64,000 bases of DNA from Microbaculum marinisediminis (GCF_025397915.1 NZ_JALIDZ010000001.1:558001-622000); one strand, 5' to 3'. Shown: positions 1 to 8,456, counted from the stretch's first letter. Notes: a model not told the origin generated them from the letters alone. Numbers and translations are program-made.

Positions 1-90
1 TGACTGAGGAGCAGTCTGCGCCTGCGGCGAAGAAACCGCGAAGAGCGCCAGCATAACCGTCATGAATGCCGCGCCGATCAACTTCATCAT
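1..90 (-). CDS. Partial exported protein (N-terminal signal peptide only)
   Basis: The minus-strand frame starts with ATG ATG at 90 and runs off the window edge at position 1. Its 30 visible residues begin MMKLIGAAFMTVMLALFAV and continue SSPQAQ-TAPQS. That is a lysine-bearing n-region, a hydrophobic core and a plausible signal peptidase I site after AQ (P-Q-A-Q). An AGGGGA ribosome binding site lies just upstream of the start, around 94-101, which supports a real gene. No function can be read from this fragment. Confidence 0.55.
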   Translation of the reverse strand, partial: MMKLIGAAFMTVMLALFAVSSPQAQTAPQS

Positions 91-276
91 GAATATTCCC
101 CTTGCCGTCCCGCGTTCCACGCGGTGGCGATGCAACATGCTTTTCAGGCCGGTCTATACCGCATGGCGAGTGCCCGGCAAATCTCCAAGAAACAAATCCA
201 GCTATACTCGAAAATCAGACTTCAATTCCCTTTAGGTCGACGGCCTTTGTGTAAATTCTGCCTTAAGAGATTCAAT

Positions 277-375
277 TCAAAGCACCTTCTTTAGTATTGG
301 CGCTGATGCGCCGCTGCCCAGAGCCTCGATCAAGCTGGTTTTGCCGGACCCGGGACCGCCGGTCACGACGAACAT
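277..375 (-). pseudogene. Remnant of a P-loop ATPase gene (Walker A only)
   Basis: Read on the minus strand from an ATG at 375, this short frame encodes MFVVTGGPGSGKTSLIEALG followed by a few unrelated-looking residues and a stop. GGPGSGKT is a textbook Walker A motif, and the N-terminal context (FVVTGGPGSGKT.LIEAL) resembles the start of AAA_28-type kinase/ATPase proteins. The rest of the domain is missing, so I call it a truncated remnant. A frameshift or insertion breakpoint near 300 is a possible cause. No Walker B or further domain is found in the neighbouring frames. Confidence 0.4.
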
Positions 376-590
376 GTGATCGCCCGTGCGTCATCCTCGA
401 ATTGTCGTGGAAAGGAAACGCGTCGTCTGGCGCCCGCGAGCTTGCAGGAGCCTCATCGCAGGCCAGGCCGGCGAAACGCACGACCGTCGTCCGAAATGAC
501 AGGATGGGAGCCCGATTTCGCCAAGATCAGGGTTCGGACGCGGACCGCTGACGATATGCCCCGAGGGCCGCTATGCGGACGGACTTGCCG

Positions 591-1436
591 TTATGGTTCG
601 ACCAGTCTGGGCCATTGTCGCAGGAAAGCGTCCCGCGTCAGATTTCCTGGCGAACCCGATAGGCGGCCGCGAGCCTGGGTCAGCCTGACGAATGTCAGCG
701 TCCTGTCCCCGTTCTTCCCCCAGCCGACATACCAACCCCAACCGCGCGCATAGTCGAAGCTGCGATCTGCACGCCGGGGATAGGCGGTTCCGGTCTTGCC
801 GCGGATGACCCAATCGCCGACCCGGTGGCTCTCGACGATCTCGCGAGCCTGCGCCATCGCCTGCGGACGAACGGGCAGCGTGTCCAGCACCAACGCGCGC
901 AGAAACGCGGCCTGCTCATGGGGCGAGACCCGCAACGACGAGGCGACCCACGCTCGCTCAAGCCCGTTGTCAAAACCGGGATCACCGGTGAAGTCGGCAT
1001 TCCCGTAGCCGAAGTCCTGCGCGTAGCGGGTCAGGGCCTCCGTCCCCATCGCATGGGTAATCCGCCGGGAATACCAAAGCACCGAATAGCGCATCCAGTC
1101 CGCGGGACCGGTATCCCGCGTCCATTTGGCTCCACCCCAGTCGGGATCGCCGCTCCGAAAAGACATGACCGGGGTATGCGCATCGGTCAGAATTCCGGAA
1201 TCAAAGGCCATCACGGCCAGCGGCACCTTGAACGTCGATGCCGGCGTGACACGGGACCGGCAGTCGCCCTCTTCCAGCAGCACTGCACCTGTCGCGGCAT
1301 CGCAGACGAGCGTGCAAACCGTGTCCGCCCGCGCCTGAGATGCCCATACCGACGAGACCATCAGGGCGAATGCGATGACCAATGCGTTCAAGACGGACCT
1401 CTGTTCCAAGCTGTTCACATTACCGGGCGTCGGCAT
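591..1436 (-). CDS. Class D (OXA-type) beta-lactamase
   Basis: Predicted periplasmic serine beta-lactamase that hydrolyses beta-lactam antibiotics. From the ATG at 1436 it is 281 residues, normal for class D. A hydrophobic signal segment ends near residue 37 (SQARA). Motifs in order are STFK at 67-70 (catalytic Ser67 and carboxylatable Lys70), SVL at 118-120 (usually SxV), YGN at 134-136 and KTG at 204-206. The spacing matches OXA enzymes. The start is uncertain: a TTG at 1391 has a better ribosome binding site (AGAGG) but would give an n-region without basic residues. The gene sits alone, pointing away from the mobilization genes, as cargo. The Leu in SVL is slightly unusual. Confidence 0.85.
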   Translation of the reverse strand: MPTPGNVNSLEQRSVLNALVIAFALMVSSVWASQARADTVCTLVCDAATGAVLLEEGDCRSRVTPASTFKVPLAVMAFDSGILTDAHTPVMSFRSGDPDWGGAKWTRDTGPADWMRYSVLWYSRRITHAMGTEALTRYAQDFGYGNADFTGDPGFDNGLERAWVASSLRVSPHEQAAFLRALVLDTLPVRPQAMAQAREIVESHRVGDWVIRGKTGTAYPRRADRSFDYARGWGWYVGWGKNGDRTLTFVRLTQARGRLSGSPGNLTRDAFLRQWPRLVEP

Positions 1437-1696
1437 GGTGGGAAATCGGGAAAGCCCATCTGGGCCCAAGGGCGAAATTCGCTGTGGCGCGAAGCAGCCT
1501 CCAGCGGCCGGCAAGCCGGACCTGCACGTCGCGCGCCAAGGGGCACCGCGTGGCGCAAAAGGGCAAATGCCCGGTCTATCGACAGGAGAAGAAATGGCGC
1601 ACCTCGGAGGAGAAAGTTCGAACACTCTCTTTGAGGCGCTTGAGGAGTGGGAACGCCATCTCGCACAGCTAGACTCTAAGAGTCTGGGGTGCGGTC

Positions 1697-2113
1697 ATGA
1701 CGAACCTACCCCATGATTTCAACAGGTTAGCGGAACCAAAGACCGAAAAGAAACCAGCGCCCTTCTCGCTGCGGCTGAGTTTCGGGGAGCGGACTCGGCT
1801 TGAGCAAGACGCGGGTGACAAACCGCTCGGTGCCTATATCCGCGAAAGGCTGTTCGGCAAGGATGCCAAACCGCGCAAAGGAACCGGCAAACGTCCGATC
1901 AAGGATCAACAGGCTCTGGGCCGCGTTCTGGGCGCGCTTGGCAGGTCGCGACTTGCCAGCAACCTGAATCAGCTTGCCAAGGCAGTGAATACCGGCTCGC
2001 TGCCGGTCACGCCGGATACGGAAAAGGAAATTCGGGAAGCCTGCAAAGCTGTCACTGATATGCGCGACGACCTGAGGCGGGCGCTGGGCCGCAACCCGGA
2101 GGGCGGGCCATGA
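1697..2113 (+). CDS. mobC: MobC-like relaxosome accessory protein
   Basis: 138-residue basic protein of the MobC/BmgB type, which helps a relaxase recognise and melt oriT. Evidence is the conserved C-terminal block LGALGRSRLASNLNQLAKA (about residues 77-95) followed by a short helical tail, after an N-terminal stretch (SLRLSFGERTRLEQDAG) that looks like a ribbon-helix-helix DNA-binding region. Its stop overlaps the start of the relaxase gene by ATGA, the normal MobC-MobA arrangement. The oriT would be expected upstream, in the 1437-1696 gap, but I cannot define it there. Confidence 0.8.
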   Translation: MTNLPHDFNRLAEPKTEKKPAPFSLRLSFGERTRLEQDAGDKPLGAYIRERLFGKDAKPRKGTGKRPIKDQQALGRVLGALGRSRLASNLNQLAKAVNTGSLPVTPDTEKEIREACKAVTDMRDDLRRALGRNPEGGP

Positions 2114-3423
2114 TCCTGAAAGCCTCGGAGCGCGGGGACGCGCCGCAACTGGCGCGTTACCTGCTGAGTATGCGCGACAACGATCATGTCGAACTGCATG
2201 ACGTGCGCGGCTTTGTCAGCGACGATCTGGTGGAGGCATTCGGAGAAGCCGACGCCATTGCGCGCGGTACACGCTGCAAGAACCATCTTTTTTCGATGAG
2301 CCTGAATCCACCGGAAGGTGCGAATGTCAGTGTCGAGGGTTTTGAGCGGGCCATTGCCCAGGTCGAGGAAAAACTCGGACTGGAAAATCAACCGCGCGCA
2401 ATCGTCTTTCACGAAAAAGACGGGCGGCGGCATGCGCATGTCGTCTGGTCGCGGATCGACACAGAGCAGATGCGAGCAATCAACATGTCCCACTACAAGA
2501 CCCGGCTGCGGGACATATCCCGGCAGCTCTATCTTGAGCATGAATGGGATATGCCACGCGGTTTGCAGGATCGCAGCCTGCGCGATCCGCTGAATTTCAC
2601 GCGGCAAGAATGGCAACAATCCAAACGCGCCGGGCTCGACCCGCGCGAGATCAAGACCGTCTTCCGCCAATGCTGGCAGGCGTCCGACAACAAGGTATCG
2701 TTCGAACGGGCACTGAAAGAACGCGGCTTCTGGCTCGCCAAAGGCGATAGGCGCGGCTTTGTCGCCGTCGATTATCGGGGCGAGGTCTACTCGCTCTCCC
2801 GCTACGCCGGAGTGAAAGCCAAAGACCTGGAGGCAAGGCTCGGCAATCCGAAACGGCTGCGCGCTGTCGGTGAGGTCAAAACCGAGATCGCGTCCGGCAT
2901 GACGCAGCAGCTTCAAGCCCATATCAAGGATGCCGAGCGCGATGCCAAGCACCGCATGGCCGTGATTGCGTTTCGCAAAATGGAAATGGCTTCGCGCCAC
3001 CGAGACGAGCGGCAAAAGCTGTGGGCTGCGCACGAAAAGCGCTGGCAGGCCGAAACAAGGCAGCGCGCGGAGCGCCTGCCGCGCGGCATATCGGGAATCT
3101 GGCACCGCCTTACCGGTCGCTATGCCAAAGTCAGGGCGCAAAACGAAGCCGAGGCGCTGCAAGCCTGGCAACGCGACCGGGTCGAAAAAGATACGCTCGT
3201 ATTCAAACAAATTGAAGAACGGCAAACCCTGCAACGGGACGGCAAAGCGCAGCGTTCAGTCGCGCAGCACGAATTGATGCAATTGCGCGAGGACGTGGCG
3301 AACTACCGGACTCTGGATCGCGATGAACGTGATCGCAGGCGAGAGCGCATCAAAGAGGAAAAGTCAGACCGCCGCAAGCGCACACGCGATCAGCGTTCGC
3401 GCCGCCGTGGTTTTGAGCCTTGA
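2110..3423 (+). CDS. mobA: Relaxase / mobilization nuclease (MobA/VirD2 type)
   Basis: 437-residue HUH relaxase that would nick oriT and pilot the transferred strand. Residues 98-115 hold the metal-binding histidine motif (H101, then H108-A-H110), and Tyr17 in the N-terminal LARYLL segment is the likely nucleophile. The N-terminal 200 residues form the nuclease domain. The C-terminal third is strongly charged and helical, ending in an Arg/Lys-rich tail typical of relaxases exported through a T4SS. It is translationally coupled to the MobC gene. The matching coupling protein gene lies about 17 kb away, at 20.3 kb, in the same element. Catalytic assignment follows family knowledge. Confidence 0.85.
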   Translation: MILKASERGDAPQLARYLLSMRDNDHVELHDVRGFVSDDLVEAFGEADAIARGTRCKNHLFSMSLNPPEGANVSVEGFERAIAQVEEKLGLENQPRAIVFHEKDGRRHAHVVWSRIDTEQMRAINMSHYKTRLRDISRQLYLEHEWDMPRGLQDRSLRDPLNFTRQEWQQSKRAGLDPREIKTVFRQCWQASDNKVSFERALKERGFWLAKGDRRGFVAVDYRGEVYSLSRYAGVKAKDLEARLGNPKRLRAVGEVKTEIASGMTQQLQAHIKDAERDAKHRMAVIAFRKMEMASRHRDERQKLWAAHEKRWQAETRQRAERLPRGISGIWHRLTGRYAKVRAQNEAEALQAWQRDRVEKDTLVFKQIEERQTLQRDGKAQRSVAQHELMQLREDVANYRTLDRDERDRRRERIKEEKSDRRKRTRDQRSRRRGFEP

Positions 3424-3597
3424 TTGGGTGTTTACGGGCGCGTCAATTGCAGGCGTTCAGCACGGCAAAATCGCCGCTGCCATAGCTGACGTACCAATAC
3501 ACACCATCGGTCGACGAGGGGGGCGATTTTTGGCAGGCATCACGCGAGCATATTTTTCCACAGGGCAGCCCTGTGTTGCGCGGATGGAGAAATACCG

Positions 3598-4704
3598 TCA
3601 TGGCCGCCTGACACAACGAGTTGGAAATGCGTTATCACGCTTGTTAGAGGTGCCCTGGACGCCGTCACTGAACCTCTGCCGATAAGCATTATTGGTGCCG
3701 GTATTTTCCGTGGACGACCAGTAGTTGGTGCCGTCTGTAAGCACGCCGGCCACCGGCGTGCCGCCGTTCCATAATAGGTTCAATTCATCTTGCGCGGGCA
3801 TATACCAGTCGTTGTGGCCGTGGGCACCTAAGCCATCACAAAAAAGAGCTGCCTCATAGGGATAATCGCCGTTACCCGTAGCCGCGACAATCAACGCCGT
3901 GTTAGCTTGGCCGTCTGTCGTGCTGTTGGCGTTTGTATCTGTAATACCAGAAGCCCCGTCGTTCCATGTCTTGTTGGCTTCGTTGGCGGCGCTGATCACG
4001 TAAATATGCCCGGCCCCGATGTCGCCGATGTAATAGCTTCCGTCGGAGCACACATTACCAACGGTCGGGCATCCGCTCGGTACATTGACGGATGTCGTCA
4101 CGCTCCACTGTTCGCTTGCGCCGCCGACCGTGACTATGGCGGTGTCCGTGTTGCCCGACGCATTGTTGGTGAGACGGAGCTGTAGGAACTCACCCGCGTT
4201 GATTGAGCCGGATGCCGATCCCCATGTTTGAGTTTCCGAGCCACAGGCATCATCCGCACAAATACGGTATTGCGGCGTGCCACCGCCGGTGATGCTGATG
4301 GCGCCTCCGTTATCAACCTGCAAAATATTGCTTGTGATCAGTTCTGATGGATACTGATCTGTCAGATCACTAAAGCCGAGAAAGCCACCTGACGGTGCTG
4401 CTTGCACAGCGATCCAGTTCTCGCCATCACAATATTGAAGGATGTCGTAGTCATCGTTGTAGACGATAGCGCCTTCGGTATCGGTAGGGTTGGAGCAGGT
4501 GCCGCCCCCTGCCGAGGGATTCAGCGTGCCCAGCGAAACCCAAGTCGATCCGGCGCAAACCTGCGGAACATTCTGATCGGCGTTGTAGACGATGGCACCT
4601 TCAACATCGGTTGGATTCGTGCACCCCGCATATGCCGGTGCAGCCAGGCAGATAACAAAGCCTAGAAGCAATATCGGTGTCAGACTCCGCACATACCCGA
4701 TCAT
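3598..4704 (-). CDS. Exported DUF1566/Lcl-type protein with tandem Cys modules
   Basis: 368-residue exported protein. A signal peptide ends near residue 26 (APAYA). Two tandem modules of about 35 residues follow, each with the pattern C-x-N-P-T-D-x-E-G-A-I-V-Y-N and later a C-x-G-x-x-W. The middle is Gly/Thr/Asn-rich. The last 110 residues form a DUF1566/Lcl C-terminal-like domain (WYMPAQDELNLLW, YWSSTE, FSDGVQ, RCVRR), a C-type-lectin-related fold found in adhesins. The start codon overlaps the stop of the upstream S74 gene, so the two form an operon. Codon use is lower in GC than in the chromosomal genes. A surface binding role is inference. Confidence 0.65.
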   Translation of the reverse strand: MIGYVRSLTPILLLGFVICLAAPAYAGCTNPTDVEGAIVYNADQNVPQVCAGSTWVSLGTLNPSAGGGTCSNPTDTEGAIVYNDDYDILQYCDGENWIAVQAAPSGGFLGFSDLTDQYPSELITSNILQVDNGGAISITGGGTPQYRICADDACGSETQTWGSASGSINAGEFLQLRLTNNASGNTDTAIVTVGGASEQWSVTTSVNVPSGCPTVGNVCSDGSYYIGDIGAGHIYVISAANEANKTWNDGASGITDTNANSTTDGQANTALIVAATGNGDYPYEAALFCDGLGAHGHNDWYMPAQDELNLLWNGGTPVAGVLTDGTNYWSSTENTGTNNAYRQRFSDGVQGTSNKRDNAFPTRCVRRP

Positions 4705-5426
4705 TGCTCCCCTGTTTCTGTTGCAGGTTCGTCAATGCCGGTGCCATACCTCGCCTCAAGCGCATCCAGACGCGACCGCAGTTTCTCGATTTCGCTCTGT
4801 TGCGCTTTCACGGTCTCGATGAGCGGCGCGATCAGGCCGATGTAGTTCAGCGAGAGCATCCCGTTCTCATGCGTTTTGACGAGTTCCGGGAATACCGTCT
4901 GGACGTCCTGCGCCATCAAGCCATATTCGACCGCGCGGTTTTGATCGTCCTTCATCGTGAAGCTGTAGGCTTGCAATGCCATTATGCCCTCGAACGAGTT
5001 TTCGAGAGGCACAATGTTCTCTTTCAGACGCTTGTCCGATATGTCGGTTATGTAGCCAGTGTAATCGATATTAATCGTGTTCATTGTGTTGGTTCCAGCG
5101 TTCCAAGTCAGGTCGGCATCGCCATCAAACGTACCGGCGCTGTTAAACTGGATTTCGGTATCGTTGCCGCCCGGTGTTGTCGCGCTGCCCCCGGCTGAAC
5201 TGTACTGGGGTTCAGGGATACCGGTCATTATCCGACCTGCCCAAGGTACCCAGTTGGCACCATCGCAGTAGCGGTGAACTTTTTCGCCTGCGGATGAAAA
5301 GAAATCGATTTGTCCTGCGTTCGCAGCCGGACTTGTGCATTGGGCGCGAGCAGCGCTCGGAATGAATATAATCAAGCCGAATATCAAGTATAATATTGAA
5401 AATGCTTTGTTTTTACTACTACTCAT
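4701..5426 (-). CDS. Exported protein with S74 tail-fibre chaperone domain
   Basis: 241-residue protein with a signal peptide (to about residue 28, SAARA). One copy of the Cys-pair module shared with the downstream gene follows at about residues 30-60, then a Gly/Thr-rich linker, then a C-terminal Peptidase_S74 intramolecular chaperone domain. The S74 signature is the SDKRLKENI segment followed by MALQAYSFTMKDD, GLMAQDVQTVFPELV and a final heptad-like helix. S74 domains normally trimerize phage tail spikes or endosialidases and release themselves by cleavage at the Ser. Here the domain is on a secreted, non-phage protein. It is first in a two-gene operon and preceded by an AT-rich 100-bp region. 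Confidence 0.7.
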   Translation of the reverse strand: MSSSKNKAFSILYLIFGLIIFIPSAARAQCTSPAANAGQIDFFSSAGEKVHRYCDGANWVPWAGRIMTGIPEPQYSSAGGSATTPGGNDTEIQFNSAGTFDGDADLTWNAGTNTMNTINIDYTGYITDISDKRLKENIVPLENSFEGIMALQAYSFTMKDDQNRAVEYGLMAQDVQTVFPELVKTHENGMLSLNYIGLIAPLIETVKAQQSEIEKLRSRLDALEARYGTGIDEPATETGEQ

Positions 5427-5526
5427 GCCTGCTCAATGATATTTCCCCTTTCTTCTATTGTAAATCGTTTTAGTTTATTAAAATGTTAATTATATCGTTA
5501 ATATTTTGGTAACAAATGGAGGGGCG

Positions 5527-5772
5527 CTATGCGCGCCCCTCGTTTCCGGGTTGGTCGGTATCTTCCAGCGGTGTCCGCAGGACGATACGGCCATTGATCG
5601 GGCAGGTTTCAAGCTGGAGGGTGTAGCCCTTTCCGTCCTTGTGCATCCAGGCAGCACCGACTTTGTTCCAGAAGGATTTTTCGCCTTTCTGTGTGACGTG
5701 CCAGGCCAGGTAATCGGGTGCTTTCGGGGCCTGCCGGGTGTTGTGTGTGGTCTTTGTATTTTCGCGTGCCAT
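5527..5772 (-). CDS. Small conserved-looking protein of unknown function (81 aa)
   Basis: I chose the ATG at 5772 because an excellent ribosome binding site (AAAGGAGAGAGATA) precedes it; the frame extends further upstream but without coding character. The 81-residue product has a basic N-terminus (MARENTKTTHNTRQAPKAP) and a compact body with W24 and W36 and the segment GAAWMHKDGKGYTLQLE. That layout is reminiscent of the small DUF736-like proteins common on alphaproteobacterial plasmids, but I do not claim membership. No catalytic motif is visible. It lies alone between the S74 operon and a long noncoding leader region. Confidence 0.6.
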   Translation of the reverse strand: MARENTKTTHNTRQAPKAPDYLAWHVTQKGEKSFWNKVGAAWMHKDGKGYTLQLETCPINGRIVLRTPLEDTDQPGNEGRA

Positions 5773-6324
5773 TATCTCTCTCCTTTGTTTGTGGTGGCTT
5801 GCTAACGCCTTCCCGACAGGCCGGAGGCAAAGGCACGGCTTCATGGTCAACCCGGTCGCGCCGTAAGGCCGAGTGGTGCGGGCAGGCCATTGAAGAACGG
5901 GCCGCATTCGGCCAGGGATTTTCAGCGTCCTCATGCAAGCCGCCTTAAGACAAAGAAGTGAGAGCGGCACGGGATTGGAAAATTCACGCCCCGCCCAAAA
6001 GGCCAGCCGCATCCGGGTCAGGACTGCCGCAGATCGCCAGTACCGTCCGGCGATAATCCGTATCTGACGCAAGGCACCGTTGCGCTTCTGGTGCGCAGGG
6101 ACGGCAGGCAAATCCAGTTCAGCGCCCTGCCGATCAATCCCGTTTTCATTCAGCAATGCCGACGACGACGACCGCCGCAAACCGGATCGGCGTTTCAAGC
6201 GCATCCGCCTTTTTATTTCAGCGTTCAGCCCGAACCATCAGCGCCAACCTGGCCGATGATGATGTGTGCCGGGGCCGAAAGGCCCTGAGCGGTTCGGGGC
6301 CTCCTTGAAACAAAGGAGGATACG
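5773..6324. other. 550-bp noncoding stretch, possible leader of the 59-aa gene
   Basis: Frames crossing this stretch have no start with a ribosome binding site and biased, non-protein-like composition, so I see no gene. The last 50 bases hold three overlapping hairpins described separately. The rest contains short GC-rich dyads but nothing I can name. Confidence 0.5.
6271..6319 (+). promoter_or_regulatory. Competing hairpins ending in a ribosome-site-sequestering stem
   Basis: Three stems overlap in series. A: 6272-6276 with 6281-6285 closed by a GAAA tetraloop. B: 6280-6285 with 6297-6302. C: CCTCCTT (6300-6306) with AAGGAGG (6313-6319), loop GAAACA. A excludes B, and B excludes C because they share bases. 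Stem C buries the whole Shine-Dalgarno of the gene starting at 6325. The pairing is seen directly; a switching role is inference. Confidence 0.5.
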
Positions 6325-6504
6325 ATGAAACTTGTCTCACGATTTGAAGCGGCATCGCGCAGCACCGCCGAACTACACGGTCTGCTCCGCGAGGCGTTCA
6401 CTGCATTTGCCAGCGCCCCGCGCGGCTCGCAGGATCGCCGCGATGCACTGGCATCGATACGCAATATCGAGAACGAGCTGGCGATACGTCCGCCAGGCTT
6501 CTGA
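6325..6504 (+). CDS. Small protein of unknown function (59 aa)
   Basis: A 59-codon frame starting with ATG at 6325, behind a perfect AAAGGAGGA ribosome binding site six bases upstream. The product begins MKLVSRFEAASRSTAELHGL and looks like two amphipathic helices: LHGLLREAFTAFAS, then RRDALASIRNIENELA. I do not recognise a family. Protein-like composition, the strong start signal and the elaborate upstream hairpins argue that it is real. It points toward the convergent AbiE pair, ending 37 bp before the end of the toxin gene. Confidence 0.6.
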   Translation: MKLVSRFEAASRSTAELHGLLREAFTAFASAPRGSQDRRDALASIRNIENELAIRPPGF

Positions 6505-6541
6505 TCCCGTCGGCTGTTTCCCGGTGTTCGCCGGGAAGCAG

Positions 6542-7468
6542 TCAAGCTTCTGCGCGTCGTTCGAGTGAAGTTGCCAGCAGATCGACCAGCGCCGAACGCT
6601 GGTCGGGGCTGAGTTTGTCGAGATTTTGTTGTCGCCAGCGGACAGCCGGGAGGTCGGCGACGTGTGGGATTGTCAGCAAAGACCAATCCGGTTCGCCGCG
6701 CTCGAAGCCGATCAGGAAATCGCGGTGCCGGTCGGGCATGCCGCCGATCAACGCCGCGATCATTTGCTGCTGTGTTTCGATCAGCCCGTCGATGGCAACG
6801 GGCTCTTCAGTCATGCCCTCGAATCCGTCGCGGTATTCATCGGCGAGGTCTTTGACGCGTCCGGAAAGCACTTCGCCCATGGGACGGTTATGGCTGAGAA
6901 GATAAACGACAAAAGCCTCGCGCAATTCGTCCGTCAGGCCCTCATTTGCAAAGAGGCTGCGAACATCGAAGAGATCGCGGGGATGCTGGCGATCCAGCGC
7001 GGCGACGAGTTTCCCTGCATAAAGGTCTTCAAAGGAAACGACTGCCGTTTCAGCATAGCCGAAGGCGTCTTCCACTGCCTCGGTAACCGCGATTACAGCA
7101 GGCTCTTTGACCACGCCGCGCATCACGGGAGAGAGTTCGATTTTGACCTGCGTTCCGTCTGCAAAGACCAGAAGACGCAGTATCGCTCCTTCGCTGACAT
7201 TTTCGGTCACGCGCGCGCCGGGAATCTCGGCCAGCGCTGCCGCCTTGATCCGCTTCATGGCAGCATCGATCCCGGCCAGGGCCTGCGGCCTGCCGTGCAT
7301 CGGCAGATACATCAGGTCGATATCGACCGAGAGGCGCGGCATATTCCGGATAAAGAGATTGATGGCCGTGCCGCCCTTGAGCGCAAAACAGGTTTCGCGC
7401 GCGACGATGGGGATTAGGCGCATCAAAAGCCGGACCTGCCGTTGGTATTGGTCACGAAACGGCATCAA
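6542..7468 (-). CDS. abiEii: AbiEii-type nucleotidyltransferase toxin
   Basis: 308-residue toxin half of a type IV (AbiE) toxin-antitoxin system. The N-terminal nucleotidyltransferase fold shows ALKGGTAINLF (about residues 29-39), DIDLMY (about 50-55) with the metal-binding acidic pair, and later FEDLYAGKLVAALDRQHPRDLFD, all typical of DUF1814/AbiEii proteins. The C-terminal part is helical. The gene overlaps the antitoxin gene by 17 bp, so they are co-translated in the usual antitoxin-first order. Family members transfer nucleotides to tRNA acceptor stems and cause abortive infection or stabilise mobile DNA. Two adjacent Met codons make the exact start ambiguous by one residue. Confidence 0.9.
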   Translation of the reverse strand: MMPFRDQYQRQVRLLMRLIPIVARETCFALKGGTAINLFIRNMPRLSVDIDLMYLPMHGRPQALAGIDAAMKRIKAAALAEIPGARVTENVSEGAILRLLVFADGTQVKIELSPVMRGVVKEPAVIAVTEAVEDAFGYAETAVVSFEDLYAGKLVAALDRQHPRDLFDVRSLFANEGLTDELREAFVVYLLSHNRPMGEVLSGRVKDLADEYRDGFEGMTEEPVAIDGLIETQQQMIAALIGGMPDRHRDFLIGFERGEPDWSLLTIPHVADLPAVRWRQQNLDKLSPDQRSALVDLLATSLERRAEA

Positions 7469-8306
7469 GATCCTCCGGCACGGTTATCAGATAGACCGGA
7501 TCAAGCTTGCCGCCCGGCACAAGCATGCGCTTGCCGGTCCCGAAATCGATTGCTTCCTTGTCTAGACGTTTAAGCCAGGCATGGCGGTGGCGATCTGCAA
7601 AGAAGAAAAACAGGCGCTTTACCTTTACGCTGTCACAGTCGGCGAGCAGCTTTTGTAGCCGCCTTGGACTAAAATTAGCAGCGCCCTGCATAATCATGTC
7701 GGCCTGATGGAAGCTTTCGTGACGCGGTAATTCATCGAGCATTTCGAGAAAGGCGCGCTCCGGCTGCGAGAGCGTCAGCGGCCAATCCCATTGACCCCAT
7801 GCGATTGTCGCAAGGCTGCCGCCCTGAAAGCGGCTCAGGTCGCGTCCTGTTTCTTCGGATATGTTCCAGGCGAGACTACCCAGCCCCATTGTGATGGGGT
7901 CGTCCCGGAAAAGCGTAGCACTGTTGTGATAGACGAAACGCTGAGGAAGATTGAGTTTTTTCAGCCACCCAGGCGGCTTTGCCGGACCGTACAGATGAAC
8001 GGTCTTGATCTCGTGCGAGAGATAGTGCGCAAAACCTTGTAGCTCCAGCGCGGTCCGCCCGCCGACGAAAAGCGGCGCTCTCAGCAGCAAGGTCTGGAGC
8101 GATATGACGACCTGCTGCCAACTCAGCGTGCCGCGCGGTCGTCTGTAGACGCTGCGCACGGGTTGTTCGAGCCAGCCGTTCTTGACGTAGTAAGCGCGCA
8201 GATTGCTGGCTATGCCGCGCTCTTCCAGCCATGCCGCATCGACAACCAGCCCTTCGGGCAGGTCTTTTTCCAGTCGGTTTAGCAATGATGTCTTTTGCGC
8301 AGCCAT
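7452..8306 (-). CDS. abiEi: AbiEi-type antitoxin / transcriptional autoregulator
   Basis: 284-residue antitoxin gene placed directly before and overlapping the AbiEii toxin gene. The N-terminal 60 residues form a winged-helix (AbiEi_3 N-type; LNRLEKDLPEG, WLEERGIASNLRAYYVKNGWLE). The larger C-terminal domain carries FVGGRTALELQGFAHYL and HLYGP, typical of the family. Such antitoxins repress their own operon by binding inverted repeats. A short dyad, ATACT-G-AGTAT, covers the start codon at 8305-8315 and could be part of an operator. Identification rests on motif pattern and the paired toxin. Confidence 0.85.
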   Translation of the reverse strand: MAAQKTSLLNRLEKDLPEGLVVDAAWLEERGIASNLRAYYVKNGWLEQPVRSVYRRPRGTLSWQQVVISLQTLLLRAPLFVGGRTALELQGFAHYLSHEIKTVHLYGPAKPPGWLKKLNLPQRFVYHNSATLFRDDPITMGLGSLAWNISEETGRDLSRFQGGSLATIAWGQWDWPLTLSQPERAFLEMLDELPRHESFHQADMIMQGAANFSPRRLQKLLADCDSVKVKRLFFFFADRHRHAWLKRLDKEAIDFGTGKRMLVPGGKLDPVYLITVPEDLDAVS

Positions 8307-8456
8307 ACTGAGTATATTACACGATTCTCAAACCAATCTCAAGTTTATGATTTTATCTGAAAGCTCAATCTGATTGAGTTAATATCGAATTCCTCAAACC
8401 ATGCCTTAGACGCCCGCCGATGGCGGGCGCAATTTTTCCAGGTGGGAAGCCGCCGC

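Noticed and set aside
221-240. Left attachment site suggested by TTTAGGT shared with the recombinase end
   Set aside because: Only seven bases match and base composition does not change there; likely chance.
3598-4704. Diversity-generating retroelement target (DUF1566 proteins can be DGR targets)
   Set aside because: No reverse transcriptase gene, no template repeat and no accessory gene in the window.
6626-7417. Plus-strand 263-codon frame across the AbiE toxin
   Set aside because: It is antisense to AbiEii, which has full motifs; the plus frame has no family pattern.
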